A stretch of DNA of 31,228 bases from Flavobacteriales bacterium UBA1959 (GTDB lineage: Bacteria; Bacteroidota; Bacteroidia; Flavobacteriales_D; Sanyastnellaceae): NCBI GenBank assembly GCA_002336085.1, contig DDEH01000130.1, forward strand, positions 1 to 31,228. Direction: 5' to 3'. Within the stretch, counting starts at the first letter, position 1; each line of letters begins with the position of its first letter. This document shows, one piece after another, positions 7,946 to 14,582 of this stretch. The position numbers and the translations under genes are program-made. The notes under the pieces were generated by a model. The model saw nothing but the letters and a program-made list of their open reading frames with translations. It was not told the origin of the DNA and searched no databases.

Positions 7946-9115
7946 ATGAAAGAGAATAAAAAAATTGGCAAAGGCACCCGTGCGGTCCATGCCGGAGTGA
8001 AACCAGACCCCACAACTGGAGCGATAATGACGCCAATCTTTCAAACTTCCACGTACGTCCAAGAGGCTGTAGGGGTGCACAAGGGGTGGGAATATTCTAG
8101 ATGCCACAATCCAACCCGAGCAGCCCTGGAGTCCGCATTTGCTGAACTCGAAAGTGGCACACATGGTTTGGCTTTCGCTTCGGGTCTTGCCGCCATTGAC
8201 ACGGTTTTAAAAACATTGAAGCCTGGAGACGAAATCATTGCAGGTCAGGACTTGTATGGCGGAACAGCTCGACTTTTTCGTACAAATTATGAGCCCATGG
8301 GGCTTGTATTTCATTTTGTAGATACACAAAAACCAGAGCTTGTGGAGGCTGCGATGAATGAGCACACAAAATTGGTCTGGCTTGAAAGCCCCACCAATCC
8401 CCTCATGCAGATCACAGACATTGCTGCAATCGCTAGCCTGACAAGCCCAAGAGGCATCTTGCTAGCTGTCGACAACACCTTTGCCTCTCCCATGTTGCAG
8501 CGACCACTGGAACATGGTGCAGACATCGTAATGCATTCCGTGACAAAATACATGGGTGGACACAGCGATGTGGTTATGGGAGCTTTGATTACAAAGAATG
8601 AAGAGGTCGACGCTTCGCTTCGGACCATCCAAAACAATTGCGGTGCCATCGCTCAACCCTTTGATTCATTTCTGGTGTTGCGTGGTTTAAAAACACTTCA
8701 TCTCCGCATCGAACGTCATTGCATCAATGGAAAGAAAATTGCCCACTGGCTGAAGTCCAATCCACACGTAGGCAAAGTCTACTGGCCAGGTTTTGAAGAT
8801 CATCCAGGACATGAGATTGCTGCCCGACAGATGGATGATTTCGGAGGGATGATCGCTTTCGAATTGAAAGGAAACAACCTCGAACAAGCTTTGAAATTCG
8901 TCGCTTCCACTGAGCTCTTCGCCTTGGCAGAATCCTTGGGAGGAGTGGAATCGTTGATTGAACATCCTGCGGCGATGACCCATGCTAGTGTACCCGCCGA
9001 AATTCGTGAAGAACTAGGGATATCTGATGGCTTCATCCGACTCAGTGTTGGAGTAGAAGACGCCGAGGATTTGATTGCAGACCTCGACATGGCCATGCAC
9101 AAATCAATCAACTGA
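7946..9115 (+). CDS. PLP-dependent trans-sulfuration enzyme (cystathionine gamma-synthase/gamma-lyase type)
   Basis: A 389-residue enzyme of the Cys/Met metabolism PLP family, full length. The PLP-binding lysine is Lys201 in MHSVTKYMGGHSD. Other family motifs are GTRAVHAG, IFQTSTYVQ, WEYSRCHNPTR, ASGLAAIDT, AGQDLYGGTARLF, ESPTNPLM and the C-terminal SLGGVESLIEHPAAMTH. Members interconvert cysteine, cystathionine, homocysteine or activated homoserine. Sequence alone does not separate synthase from lyase, so no gene symbol is given. The ATG at 7946 gives the usual short N-terminus; an in-frame ATG at 7895 would overlap the upstream gene. It is followed seven bases later by kynurenine monooxygenase, so the operon groups amino-acid enzymes. 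Confidence 0.92.
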   Translation: MKENKKIGKGTRAVHAGVKPDPTTGAIMTPIFQTSTYVQEAVGVHKGWEYSRCHNPTRAALESAFAELESGTHGLAFASGLAAIDTVLKTLKPGDEIIAGQDLYGGTARLFRTNYEPMGLVFHFVDTQKPELVEAAMNEHTKLVWLESPTNPLMQITDIAAIASLTSPRGILLAVDNTFASPMLQRPLEHGADIVMHSVTKYMGGHSDVVMGALITKNEEVDASLRTIQNNCGAIAQPFDSFLVLRGLKTLHLRIERHCINGKKIAHWLKSNPHVGKVYWPGFEDHPGHEIAARQMDDFGGMIAFELKGNNLEQALKFVASTELFALAESLGGVESLIEHPAAMTHASVPAEIREELGISDGFIRLSVGVEDAEDLIADLDMAMHKSIN

Positions 9116-9122
9116 TTCAGCC

Positions 9123-10523
9123 ATGATAGGAGTAAAATCCTCCATTCCAACGGAACACATGGCAGTCGTTGGCGCGGGGTTGGTAGGAAGCCTTTGGGCG
9201 CTGATGTTAGCGCAGCGAGGGCATCGTGTGGACGTTTTTGAACGCCGCCCTGATCCGCGCATCGGAACCTACAAAGGAGGTCGAAGCATCAATCTGGCCA
9301 TGAGTAATCGCGGCTGGAGAGCACTGGAAAAGGCCGGCATTGCCGATGAAGTTCGAAGCATTGCATTGCCCATTACGCACCGGACAATGCACGCCAAGGA
9401 TGGAACTTTGACTCGCCAGCCCTATGGATTGCCCAACGAGAAGGGATTGTTTGATGATCCTCAATGTATCTATTCCGTTTCAAGGGGACTGCTCAATAAA
9501 TTGTTGGTCGAAAAAAGCGAGGCGCATGCTGAAGTGGCTTACCACTTTGGACAACAGTGTGAGGATGTAGACCTTGAAAAAGCTGAGGTCACATTTAGCG
9601 GACGAGATGGCAGCCATTCAACACGGCAATTTGATCGCGTATTCGGCACCGATGGTGCTTTTAGCGCAGTGAGGCAAAAAATGACTCGGTCCGACCGATT
9701 CGATTTCGAGCAACGCTATCTCTCGCACGGCTACAAGGAAATTGAAATGAGGCCCAAAGCCGACGGAGCATTCAAAATGGAATCAGATGCACTGCACATT
9801 TGGCCGCGTGGTGAATTCATGCTCATGGCGCTGCCAAACCCAGACGGTACATTTACCTGCACGGTATTTGCACCTTATGACGGAGAGAATGGGTTGAATA
9901 GCCTCACCGATGAAGCGCGTGTGCTTGACTATTTCGAAACGTATTTTGCAGATGTAATCCCATTGGTTCCAGACTACGCAGCACAGTGGCTGGCCAATCC
10001 AACCAGTTCACTGGTAATGACACGATGTTATCCTTGGCACAAGGGAGAACGGATCTGTCTCATGGGAGATTCAGCACATGCCATTGTACCCTTTTATGGC
10101 CAAGGTATGAACAGCGGCATGGAAGACTGCTCTGTGCTCAGCGAATTGATGGATGGAATGACCAGCACATCTGATTGGAATACGGTCCTACAGGCATACA
10201 CGGCATCGCGCAAACCATCGGGAGACGCCATCCTCGAATTGGCGCTGCGCAATTACATCGAAATGCGCGACAAAACGGGTGACCCTCGTTTCCTCTTGCG
10301 GAAAAAAATCGAAGCCAAAATGGCGGTGCAGTACCCTGGCCGTTGGCTGCCTCTGTACTCTCAAGTTACCTTCAGTCACACGCCCTATGAGCAGGCTCTA
10401 GCTGCTGGAAAACGCCAAGATGAAATCATGGAGTCCATTTTAGATCGGCCGGGCATTTCCGAGACGTGGGAAAACCCGAAACTCTTCGAAGAAATCATTC
10501 AGCGGTGGGAACAAACTGCATGA
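9123..10523 (+). CDS. kmo: Kynurenine 3-monooxygenase
   Basis: A 466-residue FAD-dependent aromatic hydroxylase. It converts L-kynurenine to 3-hydroxykynurenine with NADPH and O2, in tryptophan breakdown or de novo NAD synthesis. The Rossmann FAD motif is VVGAGLVGS (GxGxxG at residues 17-22). GGRSINLAMSNRG, the ADGA-like FGTDGAFSAVR and the strongly conserved GDSAHAIVPFYGQGMNSGMEDC near the FAD ribityl site single out the KMO branch from other flavin hydroxylases. The start is the ATG at 9123, seven bases after the upstream stop; the ATG at 9159 is possible but would leave only three residues before the FAD motif. The stop overlaps the next ATG (ATGA). Kynureninase and tryptophan dioxygenase are not in this window. 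Confidence 0.92.
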   Translation: MIGVKSSIPTEHMAVVGAGLVGSLWALMLAQRGHRVDVFERRPDPRIGTYKGGRSINLAMSNRGWRALEKAGIADEVRSIALPITHRTMHAKDGTLTRQPYGLPNEKGLFDDPQCIYSVSRGLLNKLLVEKSEAHAEVAYHFGQQCEDVDLEKAEVTFSGRDGSHSTRQFDRVFGTDGAFSAVRQKMTRSDRFDFEQRYLSHGYKEIEMRPKADGAFKMESDALHIWPRGEFMLMALPNPDGTFTCTVFAPYDGENGLNSLTDEARVLDYFETYFADVIPLVPDYAAQWLANPTSSLVMTRCYPWHKGERICLMGDSAHAIVPFYGQGMNSGMEDCSVLSELMDGMTSTSDWNTVLQAYTASRKPSGDAILELALRNYIEMRDKTGDPRFLLRKKIEAKMAVQYPGRWLPLYSQVTFSHTPYEQALAAGKRQDEIMESILDRPGISETWENPKLFEEIIQRWEQTA

Positions 10524-11425
10524 AGATCATTGGTAAAAACTGGAATCTATTCATCATTCTGGGAAGCATCGGAATGGCCCTTGTGGGACTTGTCCCGCCT
10601 GCCAATGCCCAGCCTGATATTCTTTTCGATGCTCAACGCAGTCAATTTCGAGGCACGGGATGGAGCCTTGGATTGGGAGCACATTGGCTCCAAGCCGTCC
10701 CTAAAGAATCTACGTCATTGCTCCTGATTGCAAATGAAAGCAATGAAATTGACACCCTGAATTATGGGCTGTGGAATCACAACGGGTCCACCGGATTTCG
10801 TATTGGCATAGGATATTGGTACGTTGCCAAAAGACCGATTCTGTGGGATCGTATTAGCATTCAATTGGAGGGAGGAAAGCACCAAGCAGTGTCTGAATTC
10901 ATAGGGCTAGTCGCAGATTCTGCTGGGGGCATGGTTTTGGATACCCTGACCGATGTTAGTGCGCCGGGATTGGTGTCTGAATTAACCCTTCGTTTTCATC
11001 GTGCGATCGAATTCAAACCTGACTTCTTTTTGGAGTGCCAATTGGGATTGGGTTGGGACGCCGAATGGGGAGGTAGCTTCCATCGCTCAGGACCCAAAGC
11101 ACAATTTGTTCCACGTGCGAATCCGAGCAGACACCGAATCGCGCTGGAGGTCGGGTTAGGATTCGGAGTGAGAACTCGCTCAGGACGTTACTTGCGCATC
11201 ATTTCTCAGACCGATGCCCTTCAACTCCAGCCCTTGGCGGCGGACGGCGGCGGACGAATTGATCGGTACGAAGGAACATTTCGGTCGACCCACCTGACCC
11301 TTCAATGGGATTTCTTGCGAGACAAGCCAGATATTTCGTGTGCTGGAAAGAACCTAGGGAATGAATCGATGCCTCTGTTTGAGCCAAAGATGCAGCGGAA
11401 ATTAAAGAAACGTAGAAGAGGCTGA
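10520..11425 (+). CDS. Exported protein of unknown function, outer-membrane-barrel-like
   Basis: A 301-residue protein I do not recognise. It starts with a clear signal peptide: basic MKIIGKNW, a hydrophobic core and PPANAQ as probable cleavage site near residue 31. The mature part alternates polar and hydrophobic residues, with many glycines and aromatics (TGFRIGIGYWYVAK, RIALEVGLGFGVRTRSG, STHLTLQWDFL), the look of a beta-barrel. About 45 further residues follow and end in a very basic tail, KMQRKLKKRRRG, unusual for a barrel protein. Its ATG overlaps the kmo stop in ATGA, so it is translated with kmo; a functional link is not evident. A tandem 10-base repeat at 11236-11255 lies in the coding sequence. 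Confidence 0.75.
   Translation: MKIIGKNWNLFIILGSIGMALVGLVPPANAQPDILFDAQRSQFRGTGWSLGLGAHWLQAVPKESTSLLLIANESNEIDTLNYGLWNHNGSTGFRIGIGYWYVAKRPILWDRISIQLEGGKHQAVSEFIGLVADSAGGMVLDTLTDVSAPGLVSELTLRFHRAIEFKPDFFLECQLGLGWDAEWGGSFHRSGPKAQFVPRANPSRHRIALEVGLGFGVRTRSGRYLRIISQTDALQLQPLAADGGGRIDRYEGTFRSTHLTLQWDFLRDKPDISCAGKNLGNESMPLFEPKMQRKLKKRRRG
11236..11255 (+). repeat. Perfect tandem duplication of a 10-base unit inside a CDS
   Basis: The unit GGCGGCGGAC occurs twice head to tail. It encodes part of an Ala-Ala-Asp-Gly-Gly-Gly loop. Ten bases is not a multiple of three, so losing or gaining a unit would shift the frame of the last ~55 codons. Confidence 0.8.
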
Positions 11426-11438
11426 AATATGCCCAAAA

Positions 11439-11837
11439 CTATCGTTCTGCGCACAATTCTACCAATACTTTAGAAGAGTCAGCGGGGTGAAGAAAGGCAA
11501 TCATTTTCTGATCAGCTCCCTCTTTCGGCCCACTAATCAGTCGATAACCGAGGAGCTTTAGTCGCTCTATTTCTTCCATGAGATCATCCACGAAAAAGGC
11601 AATATGATGAAGTCCTTCTCCTCGCTTTTCAATGTGCTCTGCGATGGGACCGGAGACGGAGGTGGATTCCAATAGCTCAACCTTGCTCTCTCCTGTCTGA
11701 AAAAAGCTAACCTTTACAGATTCTGATGGAACCTCCTCTCGCTTGAAAGGTGGCACTCCTAGAATATCCTCGAAAATGCGCTCCGCCGAATCCAAATCTC
11801 GAACGGCAATACCTATATGTTCAATCCGTTTCATCAT
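11439..11837 (-). CDS. mce: Methylmalonyl-CoA epimerase
   Basis: A 132-residue vicinal oxygen chelate protein. Two beta-alpha-beta modules carry the metal ligands: His in RIEHIGIAV, His in EGLHHIAFF and Glu in VLVELCAER. The enzyme epimerises (S)- to (R)-methylmalonyl-CoA, feeding or draining B12-dependent methylmalonyl-CoA mutase. Homologues begin MKRIEHIGIA-like; two adjacent ATGs (11837 and 11834) are equally possible starts. An in-frame upstream extension to 11897 is open but looks non-coding. The mutase is not in this window, but the cobalamin adenosyltransferase at 22971 supports the same pathway. It is convergent with the exported-protein gene 13 bases away and divergent from the SDR gene. 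Confidence 0.93.
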   Translation of the reverse strand: MMKRIEHIGIAVRDLDSAERIFEDILGVPPFKREEVPSESVKVSFFQTGESKVELLESTSVSGPIAEHIEKRGEGLHHIAFFVDDLMEEIERLKLLGYRLISGPKEGADQKMIAFLHPADSSKVLVELCAER

Positions 11838-11852
11838 GAATAGCGTCTGATT

Positions 11853-11860
11853 CAAATGTA
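11853..11860 (-). promoter_or_regulatory. -7 promoter element for mce
   Basis: On the minus strand this reads TACATTTG, an exact TAnnTTTG match ending 15 bases before the ATG at 11837. No TTG is seen at the -33 distance. Confidence 0.4.
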
Positions 11861-11885
11861 CACCATGAATTGGGCGTTGCTGTCC

Positions 11886-11893
11886 TAAATTCG
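11886..11893 (+). promoter_or_regulatory. Possible -7 element for the SDR gene (TTCG variant)
   Basis: TAAATTCG differs from TAnnTTTG at one base and ends four bases before the ATG at 11898, the same spacing as the exact boxes elsewhere in the window. The same TTCG variant with the same spacing precedes the CvpA gene. Confidence 0.3.
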
Positions 11894-11897
11894 CCAC

Positions 11898-12701
11898 ATG
11901 TCACAACAACACAACGAATGGATGCCACTAGACCTGTCGGGGAAGACTGCGGTCGTATGTGGCTCAACGCAAGGCATTGGGTGGGCAGCCGCATCTCATC
12001 TCGCGGGATTGGGTGCGCGGATCATCTTACTTGCTCGCAATGAGCAGCGGCTAAAAGAAGCCCATTCCAAGCTACCAGGTGCTGCTAGTCATGGTTTTGC
12101 CGTAGCCGATTTCAGTGATCCATCGAACGTTCAGTCCGCCATCAATGATGTCGTGGCTGCGAATGCAGTACACATTTTGGTCAATAATACGGGCGGTCCA
12201 GCCGGTGGCCCCATCGTGGAAGCTAACATTGATGCGTTTCGAAACACCTTTGAGCAGCATTTGATATGCAATCAGATTTTAGCCCAAGCCGTGCTGCCCG
12301 GAATGAAGTCAGCGGGCTACGGACGCATAATCAATGTCATCAGTACCAGCGTCAAACAACCACTCCCCAACCTCGGAGTGAGCAACACCATTCGAGGTGC
12401 TGTAGCAAGTTGGGCCAAGACTTGGGCGAATGAAGTAGGTGCCTTTGGCATTACGGTAAATAATGTGCTTCCAGGAGCAACGAATACCGCCCGGCTGGAT
12501 CAAATCATTGAAAACAAATCCGCCAAAACCAACACCTCTTCCGATGCTATTCGGCAACAAATGGCCAATGCCGTACCGATGAAACGCACAGGAAACCCAG
12601 AAGAAGTAGGCCGTGCCATTGCATTTTTAGCCTCACCATCAGCTAGTTACATTTCTGGAGTGAATTTACCGGTGGATGGAGGCCGAACTTCTTCCTTGTG
12701 A
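11898..12701 (+). CDS. SDR-family protein lacking the YxxxK catalytic motif (FabG-like)
   Basis: A 267-residue short-chain dehydrogenase/reductase fold protein. The dinucleotide-binding loop is CGSTQGIG (GxxxGIG at residues 22-28), followed by HILVNNTGGPAGG and the C-terminal IAFLASPSASYISGVNLPVDGG typical of FabG-like enzymes. The catalytic Tyr and Lys are absent: the position of YxxxK reads VSNTI, with Val161 and Ile165. A subgroup of SDR proteins resembling beta-ketoacyl reductases is known to have this degenerate tetrad, so this is a family trait, not a sequencing error. Activity and substrate are uncertain. It is divergent from mce by 60 bases and precedes gdhA by 36 bases. Confidence 0.88.
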   Translation: MSQQHNEWMPLDLSGKTAVVCGSTQGIGWAAASHLAGLGARIILLARNEQRLKEAHSKLPGAASHGFAVADFSDPSNVQSAINDVVAANAVHILVNNTGGPAGGPIVEANIDAFRNTFEQHLICNQILAQAVLPGMKSAGYGRIINVISTSVKQPLPNLGVSNTIRGAVASWAKTWANEVGAFGITVNNVLPGATNTARLDQIIENKSAKTNTSSDAIRQQMANAVPMKRTGNPEEVGRAIAFLASPSASYISGVNLPVDGGRTSSL

Positions 12702-12703
12702 AT

Positions 12704-12711
12704 TAGATTTG
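12704..12711 (+). promoter_or_regulatory. -7 promoter element upstream of gdhA
   Basis: TAGATTTG is an exact TAnnTTTG match just after the SDR stop. It ends 26 bases before the gdhA ATG, giving a short untranslated leader of about 20 bases. No good -33 TTG is visible. Confidence 0.4.
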
Positions 12712-12737
12712 CACTGCTAACGTTAATAGACACGTTG

Positions 12738-14093
12738 ATGACCCATTCTCTCCACGAGCAGGTTCAGACCTTCATGAATGAAGTCGCCGCTCAAAACCCG
12801 CATGAACCCGAGTTCATCCAAGCGGTCCAAGAGGTTGCTGAAACCGTAATTCCCTTTATTGCTGATCACCCCAAGTATGCCAAGGAGCAAATCCTGAAGC
12901 GTATGGTGGAGCCTGAGCGCGTGATTATGTTTCGCGTGGCTTGGACTGACGATGAAGGGAACATACACGTAAACAGAGGCTATAGAGTTGAATTCAACTC
13001 TGCGATTGGACCCTACAAAGGCGGACTCCGATTTCATCCTTCAGTGAACTTGAGTGTTCTGAAATTTTTGGGCTTTGAACAGGTTTTCAAAAACAGCCTT
13101 ACCACGCTTCCCTTGGGTGGCGGAAAGGGCGGCTCTGATTTCAATCCCAAGGGAAAATCTGACCGTGAAGTAATGCACTTTTGCCAAAGCTTCATGACCG
13201 AACTGGCCCGACACATTGGACCCAACACCGATGTGCCTGCCGGTGACATTGGAGTCGGTGGCAGAGAAATTGGCTACATGTTTGGTCAATACAAGCGATT
13301 GCGCAACGAATTCACGGGTGTCCTCACTGGAAAGGGACGCAACTGGGGAGGATCATTGATTCGACCCGAGGCCACAGGCTACGGAGCTGTCTATTTCGCT
13401 GCGGAGATGCTCAGCACCAAAGACCAAGATTTAGTCGGTAAAAACGTGGTCATTTCCGGTTCGGGAAATGTCGCGCAATACGCTGCTGAAAAAGTCATAC
13501 AGATGGGTGGAAACGTGCTAACTATGTCAGACTCTGGAGGATTCGTCCACGACCCCAGCGGCATCGACAAAGCCAAACTAGACTGGATCAAAGAGTTGAA
13601 AAATATCCGACGCGGGAGGATTTCGGAATACACCGATGCCCACCCAGGATCTAGTTATCATGCCGGCAAACGGCCTTGGGGAATTAGCTGCGACGCCGCC
13701 TTCCCGTGCGCCACGCAGAATGAGTTGGAATCATCAGACGCACTAAAACTCGTAGCAAATGGTTGCATGGTAGTGGCAGAAGGCGCCAACATGCCAAGCA
13801 CTCCGGAAGCCATTGAAGCGTTCCACGCTGCCAAAGTGTTGTTTGCCCCAGGCAAAGCATCCAACGCAGGAGGCGTTGCAACTAGTGGCCTTGAGATGTC
13901 CCAAAACAGCTTGCGCATGAGCTGGTCCCGCGAAGAAGTGGATCAGCGCTTGCTCACCATAATGAAGGACATCCACTCACAATGCGTAGAATACGGAACT
14001 GACGAAAGTGGTTATGTGGATTACGTCAAGGGTGCGAACATCGCAGGTTTTGTAAAAGTCGCTGACGCGATGATCGATCAAGGCATCGTCTAA
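12738..14093 (+). CDS. gdhA: NADP-type glutamate dehydrogenase
   Basis: A 451-residue hexameric class I glutamate dehydrogenase, full length. It reductively aminates 2-oxoglutarate with ammonia. The glutamate/oxoglutarate site is seen in GPYKGGLRFHP and LPLGGGKGGSDFNPKG (catalytic-loop Lys130). PAGDIGVGGREIGYMFGQY and TGKG follow, then the nucleotide-binding GSGNVAQYA. After the second strand the sequence is TMSDSGGF, resembling NADP-dependent enzymes rather than NAD-dependent ones with an acidic residue there. The ATG at 12738 is chosen; a TTG one codon earlier is unlikely. It follows the SDR gene by 36 bases with its own promoter box, and a hairpin plus ten-T run lies downstream. Confidence 0.95.
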   Translation: MTHSLHEQVQTFMNEVAAQNPHEPEFIQAVQEVAETVIPFIADHPKYAKEQILKRMVEPERVIMFRVAWTDDEGNIHVNRGYRVEFNSAIGPYKGGLRFHPSVNLSVLKFLGFEQVFKNSLTTLPLGGGKGGSDFNPKGKSDREVMHFCQSFMTELARHIGPNTDVPAGDIGVGGREIGYMFGQYKRLRNEFTGVLTGKGRNWGGSLIRPEATGYGAVYFAAEMLSTKDQDLVGKNVVISGSGNVAQYAAEKVIQMGGNVLTMSDSGGFVHDPSGIDKAKLDWIKELKNIRRGRISEYTDAHPGSSYHAGKRPWGISCDAAFPCATQNELESSDALKLVANGCMVVAEGANMPSTPEAIEAFHAAKVLFAPGKASNAGGVATSGLEMSQNSLRMSWSREEVDQRLLTIMKDIHSQCVEYGTDESGYVDYVKGANIAGFVKVADAMIDQGIV

Positions 14094-14112
14094 TCGACAC
14101 GAAATATCGGGT

Positions 14113-14120
14113 TACCTTTG
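14113..14120 (+). promoter_or_regulatory. -7 promoter element immediately before a 35-codon ORF
   Basis: TACCTTTG is an exact TAnnTTTG match. Four bases (GCGC) separate it from an ATG at 14125, the same layout as in front of panD. It overlaps the left arm of the terminator-like hairpin 14118-14159. Confidence 0.45.
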
Positions 14121-14171
14121 GCGCATGAATACCGGATTCCAACATCTGCAAAGCGCCAATATTTTTTTTTT
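14118..14171 (+). terminator. Probable rho-independent terminator after gdhA (long loop, ten-T run)
   Basis: TTGGCGC at 14118-14124 pairs perfectly with GCGCCAA at 14153-14159 across a 28-base loop. A run of ten T (14162-14171) follows after TA. The long loop weakens the call; the T run strengthens it. The left arm lies inside a promoter-like element, so only transcripts coming from gdhA would carry the whole hairpin. Confidence 0.5.
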
Positions 14172-14232
14172 CGCGGAACACTTGATGGGCACATTCGACC
14201 AGGTTTTGAGGCATACTGTTGCTTTTAAGTGA
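14125..14232 (+). CDS. Possible 35-residue leader ORF coupled to the cytochrome c gene
   Basis: A short open frame that I do not recognise. It begins MNTGFQHLQSANIFFFAEHL and ends TVAFK. Two features argue it is translated. An exact TAnnTTTG box ends four bases before its ATG, as for several real genes here, and its TGA overlaps the GTG start of the cytochrome c gene (GTGA, 14229-14232), the same overlap type used between sodA and ispD. Against it: it is short, has no recognised homologue, contains a ten-T run, and overlaps a terminator-like hairpin. It could be a leader peptide setting translation of the cytochrome gene. Confidence 0.35.
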   Translation: MNTGFQHLQSANIFFFAEHLMGTFDQVLRHTVAFK

Positions 14233-14576
14233 GGCCGTTGAAACACATTGCACTCTTCTTCGGCGCTCTGCCATTGATCATATTGACTCAGTGTGCGGGC
14301 AGCGATACGCCCACTGCTCAGCCTACGGAAGATATCGCCCAGCCATCCTTTGCTGCTATTAAAAGAATCTATACCATGAAGTGCTCACTTTGCCATGGCA
14401 ACGACGGCAAGCTAATGGCTTCAAAAGCACCTGACCTCAGCAAATCGAAAATGAGCCTTGAAGACCGTGTGGCAATTATCTCTTATGGAAAAGGCACCAT
14501 GCCGCCGCAAAAGGGAATTTTAGACGCCGCTTCCATTCGCGGAGTTGCTGCTTACATCGAAGAATTTAGGGACTGA
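14229..14576 (+). CDS. Small class I cytochrome c, probable lipoprotein
   Basis: A 115-residue protein starting at a GTG. In the same frame a TAA lies directly upstream of this GTG, so the gene cannot start earlier; a TTG at 14238 is the only close alternative. A hydrophobic signal ends in ILTQCAG, where Cys22 could be lipidated, although Gln before the Cys departs from the usual lipobox. The heme-binding motif is CSLCH (residues 52-56). Met91 in KGTMPPQ is the likely sixth heme ligand. The fold matches small electron-transfer cytochromes of the periplasm; its partner is unknown. hflX follows six bases later, apparently without functional connection. Confidence 0.88.
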   Translation: MRPLKHIALFFGALPLIILTQCAGSDTPTAQPTEDIAQPSFAAIKRIYTMKCSLCHGNDGKLMASKAPDLSKSKMSLEDRVAIISYGKGTMPPQKGILDAASIRGVAAYIEEFRD

Positions 14577-14582
14577 CGAAGC

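Noticed and set aside
14162..14171. Ten-T run as a phase-variable switch fusing the small ORF to the cytochrome c gene
   Set aside because: A TAA stop lies directly before the cytochrome GTG in its own frame, so an indel in the T run cannot produce a fusion.
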